13,458 nt of DNA from CAVZKK01 sp964573475 (lineage in GTDB: Archaea; Thermoproteota; Bathyarchaeia; Bathyarchaeales; Bathycorpusculaceae). Below, piece by piece: positions 6,430-13,197 of the stretch; within the stretch, counting starts at the first letter, position 1; each line of letters begins with the position of its first letter. Made by a program: the position numbers and the translations under genes. The DNA lies in NCBI GenBank assembly GCA_964573475.1, contig CAZNJT010000044.1, positions 1 to 13,458 of the forward strand. Direction: 5' to 3'. Under the pieces are notes generated by a model. It made no database searches. It saw only the letters and a program-made list of their open reading frames with translations, and was not told the DNA's origin.

Positions 6430-8865
6430 ATGACAATGTGTGCTAGGCCGAAAAAGTTAGCTGTAGCGCTTACAATGATTGCAATTCTTTTGAGTTTTAC
6501 ACTAGTAAACATGAAATTTGCTCATTCAAGCGATGCGGGCGGGAAAATCGACCTATTCACACAAAAAGAGCCTTATAGCGGAAAAGGTCCAAACATGCCA
6601 AGCGATGCATTTGGTCCCCAAGAACTCGTTATCCTATATGCGCTGGTGACGTACAACGGGACGCCCATACAAAACTTGCTTGTGGCTTTTTACGTTCAAA
6701 CTCCAAGTAATGCTTCCTTTAGCCTTTCCGAAAGAACCAATGCAAGCGGGATTGCAACGATTAATTTCACACTACCTTGGCCTTGTATTAATGGAAGTGA
6801 AGTTTTTGGGGAGTGGTATGCGTTTGTCAACGCATTAGTTGGGGATAGACTTCTCCAGGATAGTTTAACTTTTAGGGTGGGCCGGGTTGTAGAGTTAATT
6901 TCGATAAGGACAATTGACGAAAATCTTACGTATCGACCTTATTTTGGAATAGGAGGAGATGTTGGACTAGAAATTACTTTGAGAAGCATAGCTATGAGCG
7001 TAAAAAAAGCTACATTTGCAATAGTTGTGCAAGACGAGTTAAACGTTCCAATTAATCATTTAGACATACCTAATTTCGAAGTACAGCCCAACGAGAAATT
7101 AATCTATCTATATGGTGTATTGAATATCCCAAAATGGGCACGCGTTGGAAATGCAACTGTCTTCGTATCAGCCCTCACAGCTCTAGTAAATCAGAGCGGG
7201 GTTCCATACTGTCCGGCAATATCAACAAAGTTTTACATTATGCCGCATACACCGTTAACAATAACTTTTCATGATGTTGCAGTTGTGGATGTCGTTCCTT
7301 CAGCTAAGTCTGTTGAAGTTGGACAAATCGTGAATATAAGTGCTATAATTCAGAACGAAGGAACCGAAAATGAAAGTTTTGACGTAAGCGCCTATTATGA
7401 TGATTCTCTTATCAAAACGCTCTCAACAACACTTGCCCTACATTCATGGACTACTTTAAATTTCACGTTTAACACCACAGCTGTTGTCCCAGCAAGTTAC
7501 ACGATAAAAGTTTCCATTCCTCCCCTAATCAATGAAGCGGACTTAACAGACAACATTCTTGCTGACGGCGTAATTGAGGTTAAATCTAAACTGCCCATGC
7601 TTATTCACAACATCGCAATAGTTGACGTCAAAACATCAACTAATACCATTTACATTGGTGATTTACTCCAAATAACCGTTAGCATTGTTAACAAGGGGAC
7701 AGAAACAGAAACCTTCAGCGTAGGAGTTTACTATGACCTTTCGTTAATTGAGACCAGAGTGGTTAATGCTCTTCTAGCTGGCGCTCAGCAGACATTAACT
7801 TTTATGTGGAATACAAGCTCAATACGTGAAGGCTTCTATCAAATAAGCGCTTTCGCCCCTCTTGTAGGCGACATTGACGTTTCAGACAACACATTTATGA
7901 ATGGAGTCGTTCAGGTTAAAGCTAAGCCTTTGCCTGTCGTTCACGACATCGCTGTTTTAAACGTTATTCCTTCATCTTCACTGGCATATATTGGCGAAAT
8001 TATCGAAGTAAATGTTACTTTAAAGAATAAAGGAGACAAAATTGAATCTTTTAACGTAACACTTTATTATAATTTGACTGTTGCTAATACCTTGCTTGTT
8101 GATAATTTAGCACCTAAAGCTAATTATACTTTGGTTTTCCGCTGGAACACGCAGGGCTTTTCTGAGGGTAATTACACTTTAATGGCTTATGCGTGGCCTG
8201 TTCCGAGCGAAGAATATACAGCAGATAATTTCTTTGTAAATGGTGTTGTAACGCTTTTATCAAAACATGACATCGCAGTCTTAAACGTTTCGCCTTCAAA
8301 AATCCTCGCTTATATAGGCGAAATCGTCTACGTCTACGTTGTTGTTAAAAATGAAGGGAACTATGTTGAATCGTTTGATGTTATAACATTTTATAACTCT
8401 AATGTTATTGGAAAACTGTTCGTCAACAGTTTACAACCTGGTAGCGAAATGCCACTTGTTTTTTGCTGGAATACGCTAAATGTGCCGGAAGGAAATTATA
8501 CTTTAAGTGCAGAGGCGAGTGTTGTGCCCGGTGAAGTTAATATCGAGAATAATAGGCTCGTTAATGGTGTTATTTGGGTCAAGCCTTGGGTGTATCCTCC
8601 TGTTTGGAAAATTCCGATATGGCTTCTAGCTCTATTATTTTTACTGGCCGTGCTTATCGGAATCTTACTACTTCTTGTCCTTATGTGTGCGTTGTTGCGG
8701 AGGCGTAGAAGAAAGAAAAAAGATAAGATGGTCATACCGCCAATTCCGCCTACGATTATGCCTTTCCAGAGAAGTAAAAAGTGTAGAGTGTGCGGGAAAG
8801 AATTCCCTGCAGTATACACTTTCTGTCCATACTGCTTCACCTTCTACGGAAAAGACTACAAGTGA
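6430..8865 (+). CDS. Membrane-anchored surface protein with four CARDB repeats and a cytoplasmic zinc ribbon
   Basis: The 811-residue product opens with a signal peptide or signal anchor (KKLAVALTMIAILLSFTLV, before residue 35). An Ig-like domain follows (about 55-150, ALVTYNGTPIQNLLVAFYV ... GIATINFTLPW), then a beta-rich region (150-275) and four CARDB repeats starting at H281, H393, H505 and H613 (HDIAVLNV-type openings, FxWNT and GNYTL cores, GEVNIENNRLVNG-type ends). A single hydrophobic span (730-756) precedes RRRRRKKK, which marks the inside. The tail ends in a zinc ribbon with C785, C788, C799 and C802. CARDB domains are adhesion-type folds; about 19 N-glycosylation sequons lie outside the membrane. 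The first ATG, at 6430, is used; an upstream TTG at 6427 and an ATG at 6436 are alternatives, and no Shine-Dalgarno helps decide. Ligand unknown. Confidence 0.85.
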   Translation: MTMCARPKKLAVALTMIAILLSFTLVNMKFAHSSDAGGKIDLFTQKEPYSGKGPNMPSDAFGPQELVILYALVTYNGTPIQNLLVAFYVQTPSNASFSLSERTNASGIATINFTLPWPCINGSEVFGEWYAFVNALVGDRLLQDSLTFRVGRVVELISIRTIDENLTYRPYFGIGGDVGLEITLRSIAMSVKKATFAIVVQDELNVPINHLDIPNFEVQPNEKLIYLYGVLNIPKWARVGNATVFVSALTALVNQSGVPYCPAISTKFYIMPHTPLTITFHDVAVVDVVPSAKSVEVGQIVNISAIIQNEGTENESFDVSAYYDDSLIKTLSTTLALHSWTTLNFTFNTTAVVPASYTIKVSIPPLINEADLTDNILADGVIEVKSKLPMLIHNIAIVDVKTSTNTIYIGDLLQITVSIVNKGTETETFSVGVYYDLSLIETRVVNALLAGAQQTLTFMWNTSSIREGFYQISAFAPLVGDIDVSDNTFMNGVVQVKAKPLPVVHDIAVLNVIPSSSLAYIGEIIEVNVTLKNKGDKIESFNVTLYYNLTVANTLLVDNLAPKANYTLVFRWNTQGFSEGNYTLMAYAWPVPSEEYTADNFFVNGVVTLLSKHDIAVLNVSPSKILAYIGEIVYVYVVVKNEGNYVESFDVITFYNSNVIGKLFVNSLQPGSEMPLVFCWNTLNVPEGNYTLSAEASVVPGEVNIENNRLVNGVIWVKPWVYPPVWKIPIWLLALLFLLAVLIGILLLLVLMCALLRRRRRKKKDKMVIPPIPPTIMPFQRSKKCRVCGKEFPAVYTFCPYCFTFYGKDYK

Positions 8866-8934
8866 TTAGGACACTCATTTGACAATTAATTTCTACGTTC
8901 CTTTTTATCCAGTGCACGTTTGAGACAAAAGCAC

Positions 8935-9051
8935 CTATCTTATTAAATGACCCATCCAAGCATCTGGATTCTGATATTTTACTTTAGCATCGCCCTTCCA
9001 CAATGCGTCTCCAAGCTCAAGGAAGTCTTTGCTTGAGAGTCTCTTGCTCAT
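8935..9051 (-). CDS. Possible 38-residue small protein
   Basis: ATG-started ORF opening MSKRLSSKDFLELGDALWK and ending DAWMGHLIR. Its amino-acid mix looks like a soluble protein and not like random A/T-rich translation. A TATA-like TTTTTATATCGC, read on the minus strand at 9081-9092, sits about 30-40 bases before the ATG, the right place for a short-leader archaeal transcript. An in-frame TAG four codons upstream closes the frame. I do not recognise it; it may be a real small gene or the start of a truncated one. Confidence 0.35.
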   Translation of the reverse strand: MSKRLSSKDFLELGDALWKGDAKVKYQNPDAWMGHLIR

Positions 9052-9080
9052 TTCGAAGCACTAAATGGTTCATACATAAT

Positions 9081-9092
9081 GCGATATAAAAA
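9081..9092 (-). promoter_or_regulatory. TATA-like box before the 38-residue ORF
   Basis: Read on the minus strand the sequence is TTTTTATATCGC. Its distance to the ATG at 9051 (about 30 bases) would place the start of transcription close to the start codon. Confidence 0.35.
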
Positions 9093-9308
9093 TCAGATTT
9101 GAAAAAGCGAACATATGCTTCAGATTTTTGTTACTTTTTTAAAATTTGTCGTTTTCGGATAGCACTGCGTCAAACTGGCCTAGTTGCGCGTGTGAGTAAT
9201 TTAGATATAGAAGATTTCTCCATAGGTATTTATTTATTCCGAAGGAAATCTAAAAGACTTAGAGGAGAAGAAGTCGAAACAGAAATTTGAAAATTAAAGG
9301 AAGTGAAG

Positions 9309-9554
9309 ATGTTGGAGTTTACGCTAAATACAAAGCAGGCAATTGCCATCATCTGGACACTAATTGCGATCGTGCTATCTCTGGTAATTGTGCTTACTAT
9401 CGGCTACCCATACATCTACCCCTATTCAGGATACGTCTCCATACCTTGGCAACTGTTGGTAGGATTGTTCTTCGGGCTTCTGTTGATAATCACTCTTCCG
9501 ATATATCTGTTGATGGTCTTGTGGCAAGCGCTAGCTAAGTCAGAGACTTCCTAA
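9309..9554 (+). CDS. Small membrane protein with two transmembrane helices
   Basis: An 81-residue protein with two hydrophobic spans, about 11-32 (AIAIIWTLIAIVLSLVIVLT) and 47-72 (QLLVGLFFGLLLIITLPIY). They are joined by a Tyr/Pro-rich loop (GYPYIYPYSGYVSIP), and the N- and C-terminal ends are short and polar. No family is recognised; the size and layout recall many uncharacterised archaeal envelope proteins. The start chosen is the ATG at 9309, since GGAAGTGA (9299-9306) lies just ahead as a Shine-Dalgarno; a GTG at 9303 is possible but overlaps that site. It appears to be a single gene with no same-strand partner nearby. Confidence 0.65.
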   Translation: MLEFTLNTKQAIAIIWTLIAIVLSLVIVLTIGYPYIYPYSGYVSIPWQLLVGLFFGLLLIITLPIYLLMVLWQALAKSETS

Positions 9555-9865
9555 TGGAATATGAGCTACTAACTCGCCTGCGCTCCACGCTATGAGTAGT
9601 GTATTGCTACGTTAGAATTTGCCTGCTTCAAACAAGTCTGAGAAATACTTAACTTATGTCTAAAGTAAATTGGAAAGTGACTGAATAACAGAGTTGCAGG
9701 TGATAGGTCCGTTTTTGCCATGATCTTACTATTGATCTGAGTGAACTGTTGCAATGGTTAAGTCGCCTTAACCTTTAGCCAGCAAGTCGTCGTAAGTACG
9801 TCTGGCAGAAGTTTGATTTTTGGCGTTATTTGATGTGGAATTGTATTTTGTTTATCACGTCATGT
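9555..9865. other. Spacer with a perfect small hairpin
   Basis: 311 bases between converging genes. No reading frame is supported. It holds the hairpin at 9756-9773 and a looser GCCAG...CTGGC pair (9778-9782 with 9801-9805). Confidence 0.5.
9756..9773. repeat. Inverted repeat GGTTAAG-TCGC-CTTAACC
   Basis: A perfect seven-base-pair stem with a four-base loop in an otherwise empty convergent spacer. It could be a transcript-end structure, a regulator site or part of a small RNA; there is no adjacent T run on either strand. Confidence 0.5.
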
Positions 9866-10285
9866 TTATGTTAGGTTTTCTTGGAGGATGTTCACGTCAA
9901 AGATGTATCGAGTTATTAGGATGTCTCTTTCCATTATGTCGGTTATTTTTGTCATTTCTATTTTTTCTGGCGTGTTGGTTGTTATTACTATTTTTTGTCC
10001 GAGGGCGTGATTTATGCTTGTTTCGATTAGGGCACTCAGGCTTTGTTGTGATGTATAACGTATCATTCTTGTTCTTACGTTTGGGTGGCTTATTTTGTTT
10101 AGTTTCATTGCTAGCCATGCTATTTTGAGTTTTGCATCTTCTATATCATCTGTTACTATTATTATTTCGCAGAATCTTCCGTATTGTTCTGAAAACTTGA
10201 ATAATGTGTTTATTTGTTCGATTAGGAATTCGTGTTTGTTTTGTATTGGAATTATGAATGTTATCGTTTGGTTTAGTTGAGGCAT
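9866..10285 (-). CDS. Stand-alone glycosyltransferase family 2-like protein, probably non-catalytic
   Basis: A 139-residue protein that resembles only the nucleotide-binding half of a GT-A/family 2 glycosyltransferase: first strand and turn TITFIIPIQNK (7-17), helix, then second strand with an acidic pair EIIIVTDDIED (40-50), a helix, and a strand at about residues 98-102. Where active enzymes have the metal-binding DxD, this has VITTNTP (100-106), and the acceptor half is missing; ordinary members are over 220 residues. It may be a degenerate or regulatory derivative. The frame is open and clean. GGTGA (10289-10293 on the minus strand) lies three bases before the ATG and supports the start. 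The coding strand is rich in A and C and poor in T, like the PadR 3' half. Family assignment is tentative. Confidence 0.55.
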   Translation of the reverse strand: MPQLNQTITFIIPIQNKHEFLIEQINTLFKFSEQYGRFCEIIIVTDDIEDAKLKIAWLAMKLNKISHPNVRTRMIRYTSQQSLSALIETSINHALGQKIVITTNTPEKIEMTKITDIMERDILITRYIFDVNILQENLT

Positions 10286-10930
10286 TGTTCACCGTTTTGT
10301 TTAAAGTTGGCTTTCTGTAAAAAGTCATATTCCAGAAGGGTAACATATCGTAAGAAATAATATGCGCCGATTACGCTAGAAGCGTGAATGAAACCTTAAA
10401 CCCTACAAGATTTGATAGAAAAGTTGAGCCTTGAGGAAGTTGAAGTTTGTTGAATAATGTCTAAAACGCAGTAAAATGAGGCTTCTGGGAATAAAATTCA
10501 AAAAGGTTAAGGGTGGTGGTGGAAGCCTCTCCTTTCTCCCGCTTTGGTTAAAATTGTATAATGTTGAATGTTTATAAAACGCTTGCTATTTGCATAGGCA
10601 TATGTCATTTTTGAAAATATGCCTTGTTTTGGGGTCATTTCTGTTTTGGAAACTTTGTTTTTAGGCTCATTTGTGATTAATTATTATTGATTTAAAATGT
10701 TTGAAGAAATTGTTTCCGACGCCGTTCGGATGCTGATATTATTTTTTGGATTACATTAGCTTTCATAATAACCTGGGGTGCACTTTGGGCACGTGGAGTT
10801 AGTAAAACTAGATGAAAGCTGCTGGTTTCTTTTGAGATAATAATTTGGTTGTGATTTAAGTTAGCTGTTAGATGTTGATAATCAATACGAAACGCATAAA
10901 TCCATTTTTCTTATTCTTAGATATTCTGGT
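10286..10930. other. Long spacer before tRNA-Tyr
   Basis: 645 bases without a supported gene. It holds an eight-base inverted repeat (10478-10485 with 10522-10529) and a minus-strand frame without a start codon that ends STCPKCTPGYYES at about 10757-10800, possibly the tail of a decayed zinc-ribbon gene. The tRNA promoter is presumably the ATAAAT near 10896. Confidence 0.45.
10478..10529. repeat. Inverted repeat GAGGCTTC ... GAAGCCTC
   Basis: Eight perfectly complementary bases, extended by two G-T wobbles inside, enclose about 36 bases. The second arm is preceded by GGTGGTGGTG and followed by a C/T-rich run. It could be the stem of an unannotated RNA; no flanking T run was seen. Confidence 0.35.
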
Positions 10931-11095
10931 CGGGCGGTAGCTCAGCTTGGTAGAGCTTCCGAGCCAGCATAGGCTAAACGGGTTTGGCTGGCGGAGACGC
11001 TGTAGACACTTACCCATGGTGAGTGTTACCTCAGCCTATCAAGCGTACATGCAGAAACCGGAGTGTCGCAAGTTCAAATCTTGCCCGCCCGACCA
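10931..11095 (+). tRNA. tRNA-Tyr (GUA anticodon) with two introns (30/31 and 37/38) and encoded CCA
   Basis: Acceptor CGGGCGG (10931-10937)/CCGCCCG (11085-11091), discriminator A11092 and CCA at 11093-11095. C1-G72 with A73 is the archaeal Tyr identity. D stem GCTC/GAGC; T stem GCAAG/CTTGC with TTCAAAT loop. The anticodon GTA is at 11002-11004. Intron 1 is 10962-10998 (37 bases) at position 30/31, with a full bulge-helix-bulge: central CTTC (10956-10959)/GGAG (10993-10996), bulges CG|A and AC|G, inner GCCAGC/GCTGGC. Intron 2 is 11006-11056 (51 bases) at 37/38, with central CTGT (11000-11003)/GCAG (11051-11054, one G-U) and bulges AG|A and AA|A. Its end could slide by one base, with the same product. 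After splicing the anticodon stem is TCCGG/CCGGA and the body is 74 bases. Confidence 0.95.
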
Positions 11096-11316
11096 AACTC
11101 TTTTGGAAAAATAAGCTTATTTTGGATTATTTTAAGTAAATAGCCTTAGAATTGATTCTTTCTTGTTTGAAAAATTGCAAGTAATCCACGTTTCACTTTA
11201 CGGTTTAAAGCTCTGCCTGATGTTCAATGATGAGGCTTTATAAGGATAATCCAAGCAGCAGGTGAGCTACATTCTTTCGAATAGCTTAATTACTTTGTAA
11301 TGCGTTATTTTACATA

Positions 11317-11535
11317 GTGAGTTGGTTGACCGAAGCTGTCCCGGTTCCTCGTCCTTTGCTGAAGGAACTTTATGAGCACTTTGCCAAGATAGAGGAGATT
11401 TTAGCCACTTTAGATGAACTCTCAAACAAGGAAGGATTGGAAAGAATAGAGAAGAGTCTAGAAGAATATAAGAAGAAGGAATATGTAACCGTAAACAATC
11501 CTGAAAAAATCAGAGAAGCCCTAATGAAGGACTAA
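11317..11535 (+). CDS. Antitoxin of a RelE-type toxin-antitoxin pair
   Basis: A 72-residue acidic helical protein beginning at GTG 11317 (MSWLTEAVPVPRPLLKELYE). A proline-rich VPVPRPLLKEL opening is followed by a long helix (HFAKIEEILATLDELSNKEG) and a charged C-terminal stretch (EEYKKKEYVTVNNPEKIREA) of the sort that wraps around RelE toxins. Such antitoxins neutralise the toxin and usually repress their own promoter with it. The toxin gene follows after three bases, so the pair is one operon. A TATA-like CTTTATAAGG lies at 11234-11243, about 75 bases upstream; no Shine-Dalgarno is clear. It lies between tRNA-Tyr and a degenerate copy of that tRNA's end, suggesting arrival with a mobile element. 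Confidence 0.75.
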   Translation: MSWLTEAVPVPRPLLKELYEHFAKIEEILATLDELSNKEGLERIEKSLEEYKKKEYVTVNNPEKIREALMKD

Positions 11536-11538
11536 GCC

Positions 11539-11793
11539 TTGCCATACAAGTCGATTTTTACACGAAGCTTTACGAAAGAGTTTGGCAAACTACCAAAAAG
11601 CATTAAAGAAAAAATTTTGGAAGCTTTAGAAAAAACCGCGGAAAACCCCTATACGGGAACAAAGTTACGAGGTAAACTTGAAGGGCTATGGAGATGGCGT
11701 GTAGGCAAATACCGCATAATTTATTTTATCGATGAGAAAGAGAAAGCAATAGTCTTCGTAGATGTCGGGTTAAGAAAGTCAATTTACGAATGA
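11539..11793 (+). CDS. RelE/ParE family toxin (type II toxin-antitoxin)
   Basis: An 84-residue compact basic protein starting at TTG 11539, three bases after the antitoxin stop; AAGGAC at the end of the antitoxin gene can act as ribosome site. RelE-family toxins cleave mRNA in the ribosome. Seen: RSFTKEFGKLPKSIKEKILE (helical hairpin, about 9-28), the core LRGKLEGLWRWRVGKYRIIY (43-62) with the family pattern LxGxLxGLWRxRxGxYRIIY, and the C-terminal VGLRKSIYE (76-84), matching the usual GxRxxIY ending with the likely catalytic Arg and Tyr. The length is normal and nothing is damaged. The activity (RNase as against ParE-like gyrase poison) cannot be told from sequence; RelE-like is favoured by the R...Y ending. 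Confidence 0.88.
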   Translation: MPYKSIFTRSFTKEFGKLPKSIKEKILEALEKTAENPYTGTKLRGKLEGLWRWRVGKYRIIYFIDEKEKAIVFVDVGLRKSIYE

Positions 11794-11833
11794 CGTATTG
11801 AAGCGAATAACATGCTGAAGCGAAGAATTTAAA

Positions 11834-11864
11834 CGCAGTTGTAAAGCTATTTCGCCCGACCAAA
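11834..11864 (+). repeat. Degenerate copy of the tRNA-Tyr 3' end (candidate att-like repeat)
   Basis: Aligned without gaps, these 31 bases match 11067-11097 (T arm, acceptor 3' strand, CCA and two more bases) at 22 positions, including an unbroken run of 12, CGCCCGACCAAA. The T stem is no longer paired here and no 5' half precedes it, so it is not a working tRNA. Direct repeats of a tRNA 3' end are the usual mark of integrase-mediated insertion. The copies bracket the toxin-antitoxin pair. Confidence 0.65.
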
Positions 11865-11934
11865 TCCATTTGATGTTTCTAATTCAACTCTTTCGTCGAA
11901 GGCTAGCTCGCACGGTTCAAGGTTAGTGCATGTG

Positions 11935-11947
11935 TTAAATCTTATAT
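11935..11947 (+). promoter_or_regulatory. TATA-like box of the aminotransferase gene
   Basis: TTAAATCTTATAT lies 42-55 bases before the ATG at 11990, giving a predicted leader of about 15-20 bases that would include GGAG at about 11972. Confidence 0.4.
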
Positions 11948-11989
11948 GACTTTACGTGTGATTATGCTTGCGGAGCTAAACTTCGTAGA

Positions 11990-13168
11990 ATGGCGGTGGG
12001 GATATTGTTTGAGGGTTCTAACAGAGTCAACTTAATTAAGCCTTCGGCAATTCGAAGAATGCTTGAGCTCTCGACGGGAATGGAGAATGTTGTTCATTTG
12101 GAGCAGGGTGAGCCAGACTTCACAACGCCAAAACATATTTTGGAGGCGGCTGTAGAGGCGACCAAAAAAGGTTTCACGCACTATACAGAAATTGATGGGA
12201 CGCTGGAACTGCGTCAAGCCATAGCTGAAAAGCTTGAGAAGGACAATGGCATTAGTGCTGATCCGCAAACTGACGTAACAGTGACCTCTGGTTCTCAAGA
12301 GGTTATGTTGATCGCTGCATTGGGGTTTCTGAATTCAGGTGACGAAGCATTAATCCTTGATCCATACTACCCTGCGTGTTTTGAAGATACGTTGCTGGCA
12401 GAAGCAGTGCCTGTCACGGTTCCGCTTAATGAAGAGAAAAATTACGGAATAGAACTAGAAGCCTTGGAAAAGAAAATCACAAATAGGACTAAGATGATTT
12501 GGCTGTGTAATCCGTCCAATCCGACAGGACACGTGTTCTCACGGCAGGATCTCGAAATTATAGCGGAGGTAGCGCAGAAACACGACTTGATAGTTTTCGT
12601 GGATGAAATATATGAGAAGATTGTTTACGATGGTGCAAGACACATCAGTATAGGTTCCTTGCCAGGCATGGAAGATAGAACGATCACGGTGAACGGTTTC
12701 TCAAAAGCATATGCCATGACTGGGTGGAGGATTGGATACGTAGCGGCTGGAAAGAAGCTCTCGGCTACCTTGCGTAAACTGCACTATTACGCTGTATTAT
12801 GCCCAAATGCGATTTCGCAGAAGGCAGCTTTTGCCGCGTTGATAGGACCGCAAGATTGTGTTCAAGAAATGGTAAGGGAGTACAACAGGAGAAGAGAACT
12901 TGTGCTTAATGAACTTGAAAAGATTGCGTCTTTGTCTTATACTAAACCGAAAGGAGCATTCTATGTTTTTCCAAACTTCTCAAGTTACGAAAGATCGGAT
13001 GAAGCAATGGCGGCGAATTTGTTAAAGGAAGCTCGAGTCGTGACTGCACCTGGTTCAGGCTTCGGGAGAGCTGGTGAAGGGCATTTAAGAATATCATACT
13101 CCGTCTCTTATGAACAAGTTAAAGAGGGAATGGAACGAATCAGAAGGCATCTGGAACATAAGGCATAG
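11990..13168 (+). CDS. Class I pyridoxal-phosphate aminotransferase (aspartate aminotransferase-like)
   Basis: A 392-residue, full-length fold-type I enzyme of the cytoplasm that moves amino groups between amino acids and 2-oxoacids, probably with 2-oxoglutarate. Key residues visible: LEQGEPDFTTP near the N-terminus (substrate loop), N177 in CNPSNPTG, D205 and Y208 in VDEIYEKIVYDG, the Schiff-base K239 in NGFSKAYAMTGWRIGY, and R367 in GHLRISYS for the substrate carboxylate. The family includes aspartate, aromatic and alanine-type aminotransferases; exact substrate cannot be set from sequence. The ATG at 11990 follows a TATA-like box by about 42 bases and a GGAG by about 15; a GTG two codons later is possible. 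It stands alone and converges with the DUF126 gene, 29 bases away. Confidence 0.94.
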   Translation: MAVGILFEGSNRVNLIKPSAIRRMLELSTGMENVVHLEQGEPDFTTPKHILEAAVEATKKGFTHYTEIDGTLELRQAIAEKLEKDNGISADPQTDVTVTSGSQEVMLIAALGFLNSGDEALILDPYYPACFEDTLLAEAVPVTVPLNEEKNYGIELEALEKKITNRTKMIWLCNPSNPTGHVFSRQDLEIIAEVAQKHDLIVFVDEIYEKIVYDGARHISIGSLPGMEDRTITVNGFSKAYAMTGWRIGYVAAGKKLSATLRKLHYYAVLCPNAISQKAAFAALIGPQDCVQEMVREYNRRRELVLNELEKIASLSYTKPKGAFYVFPNFSSYERSDEAMAANLLKEARVVTAPGSGFGRAGEGHLRISYSVSYEQVKEGMERIRRHLEHKA

Positions 13169-13197
13169 AGTATTTTGGGTACAAAAATGCGATTGTG

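Larger units (their letters stand above)
8866..9308. other. Gene-poor spacer
   Basis: 443 bases with one low-confidence minus-strand ORF (8935-9051) and its TATA-like box. A plus-strand frame at 9099-9290, starting with TTG, would give 63 residues (ending LRGEEVETEI) just ahead of the next gene, but it has no ribosome site and no recognisable content, so it is not called. TATA-like TTAGATATAG lies at 9201-9210. Confidence 0.4.

Noticed and set aside
9099..9290. 63-residue plus-strand ORF ahead of the two-helix membrane protein
   Set aside because: TTG start with no ribosome site, composition like random A/T-rich translation, and no recognisable motif.
9698..9745. Possible C/D-box guide RNA (GTGATAG ... 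ATGATC ... CTGA)
   Set aside because: The C box departs from RTGATGA, no D' box is seen, and the terminal stem is weak.
9820..10128. Plus-strand Leu/Phe-rich ORF that looks like a membrane protein
   Set aside because: It is the antisense shadow of the minus-strand gene at 9866-10285, which has a good start site and protein-like sequence.
11834..11864. A second tRNA gene
   Set aside because: Only the 3' end is present, the T stem no longer pairs, and there is no 5' half, so it is a repeat or relic and not a functional tRNA.
12032..12298. Minus-strand 88-residue ORF inside the aminotransferase
   Set aside because: It is antisense to conserved aminotransferase codons and has no family resemblance.
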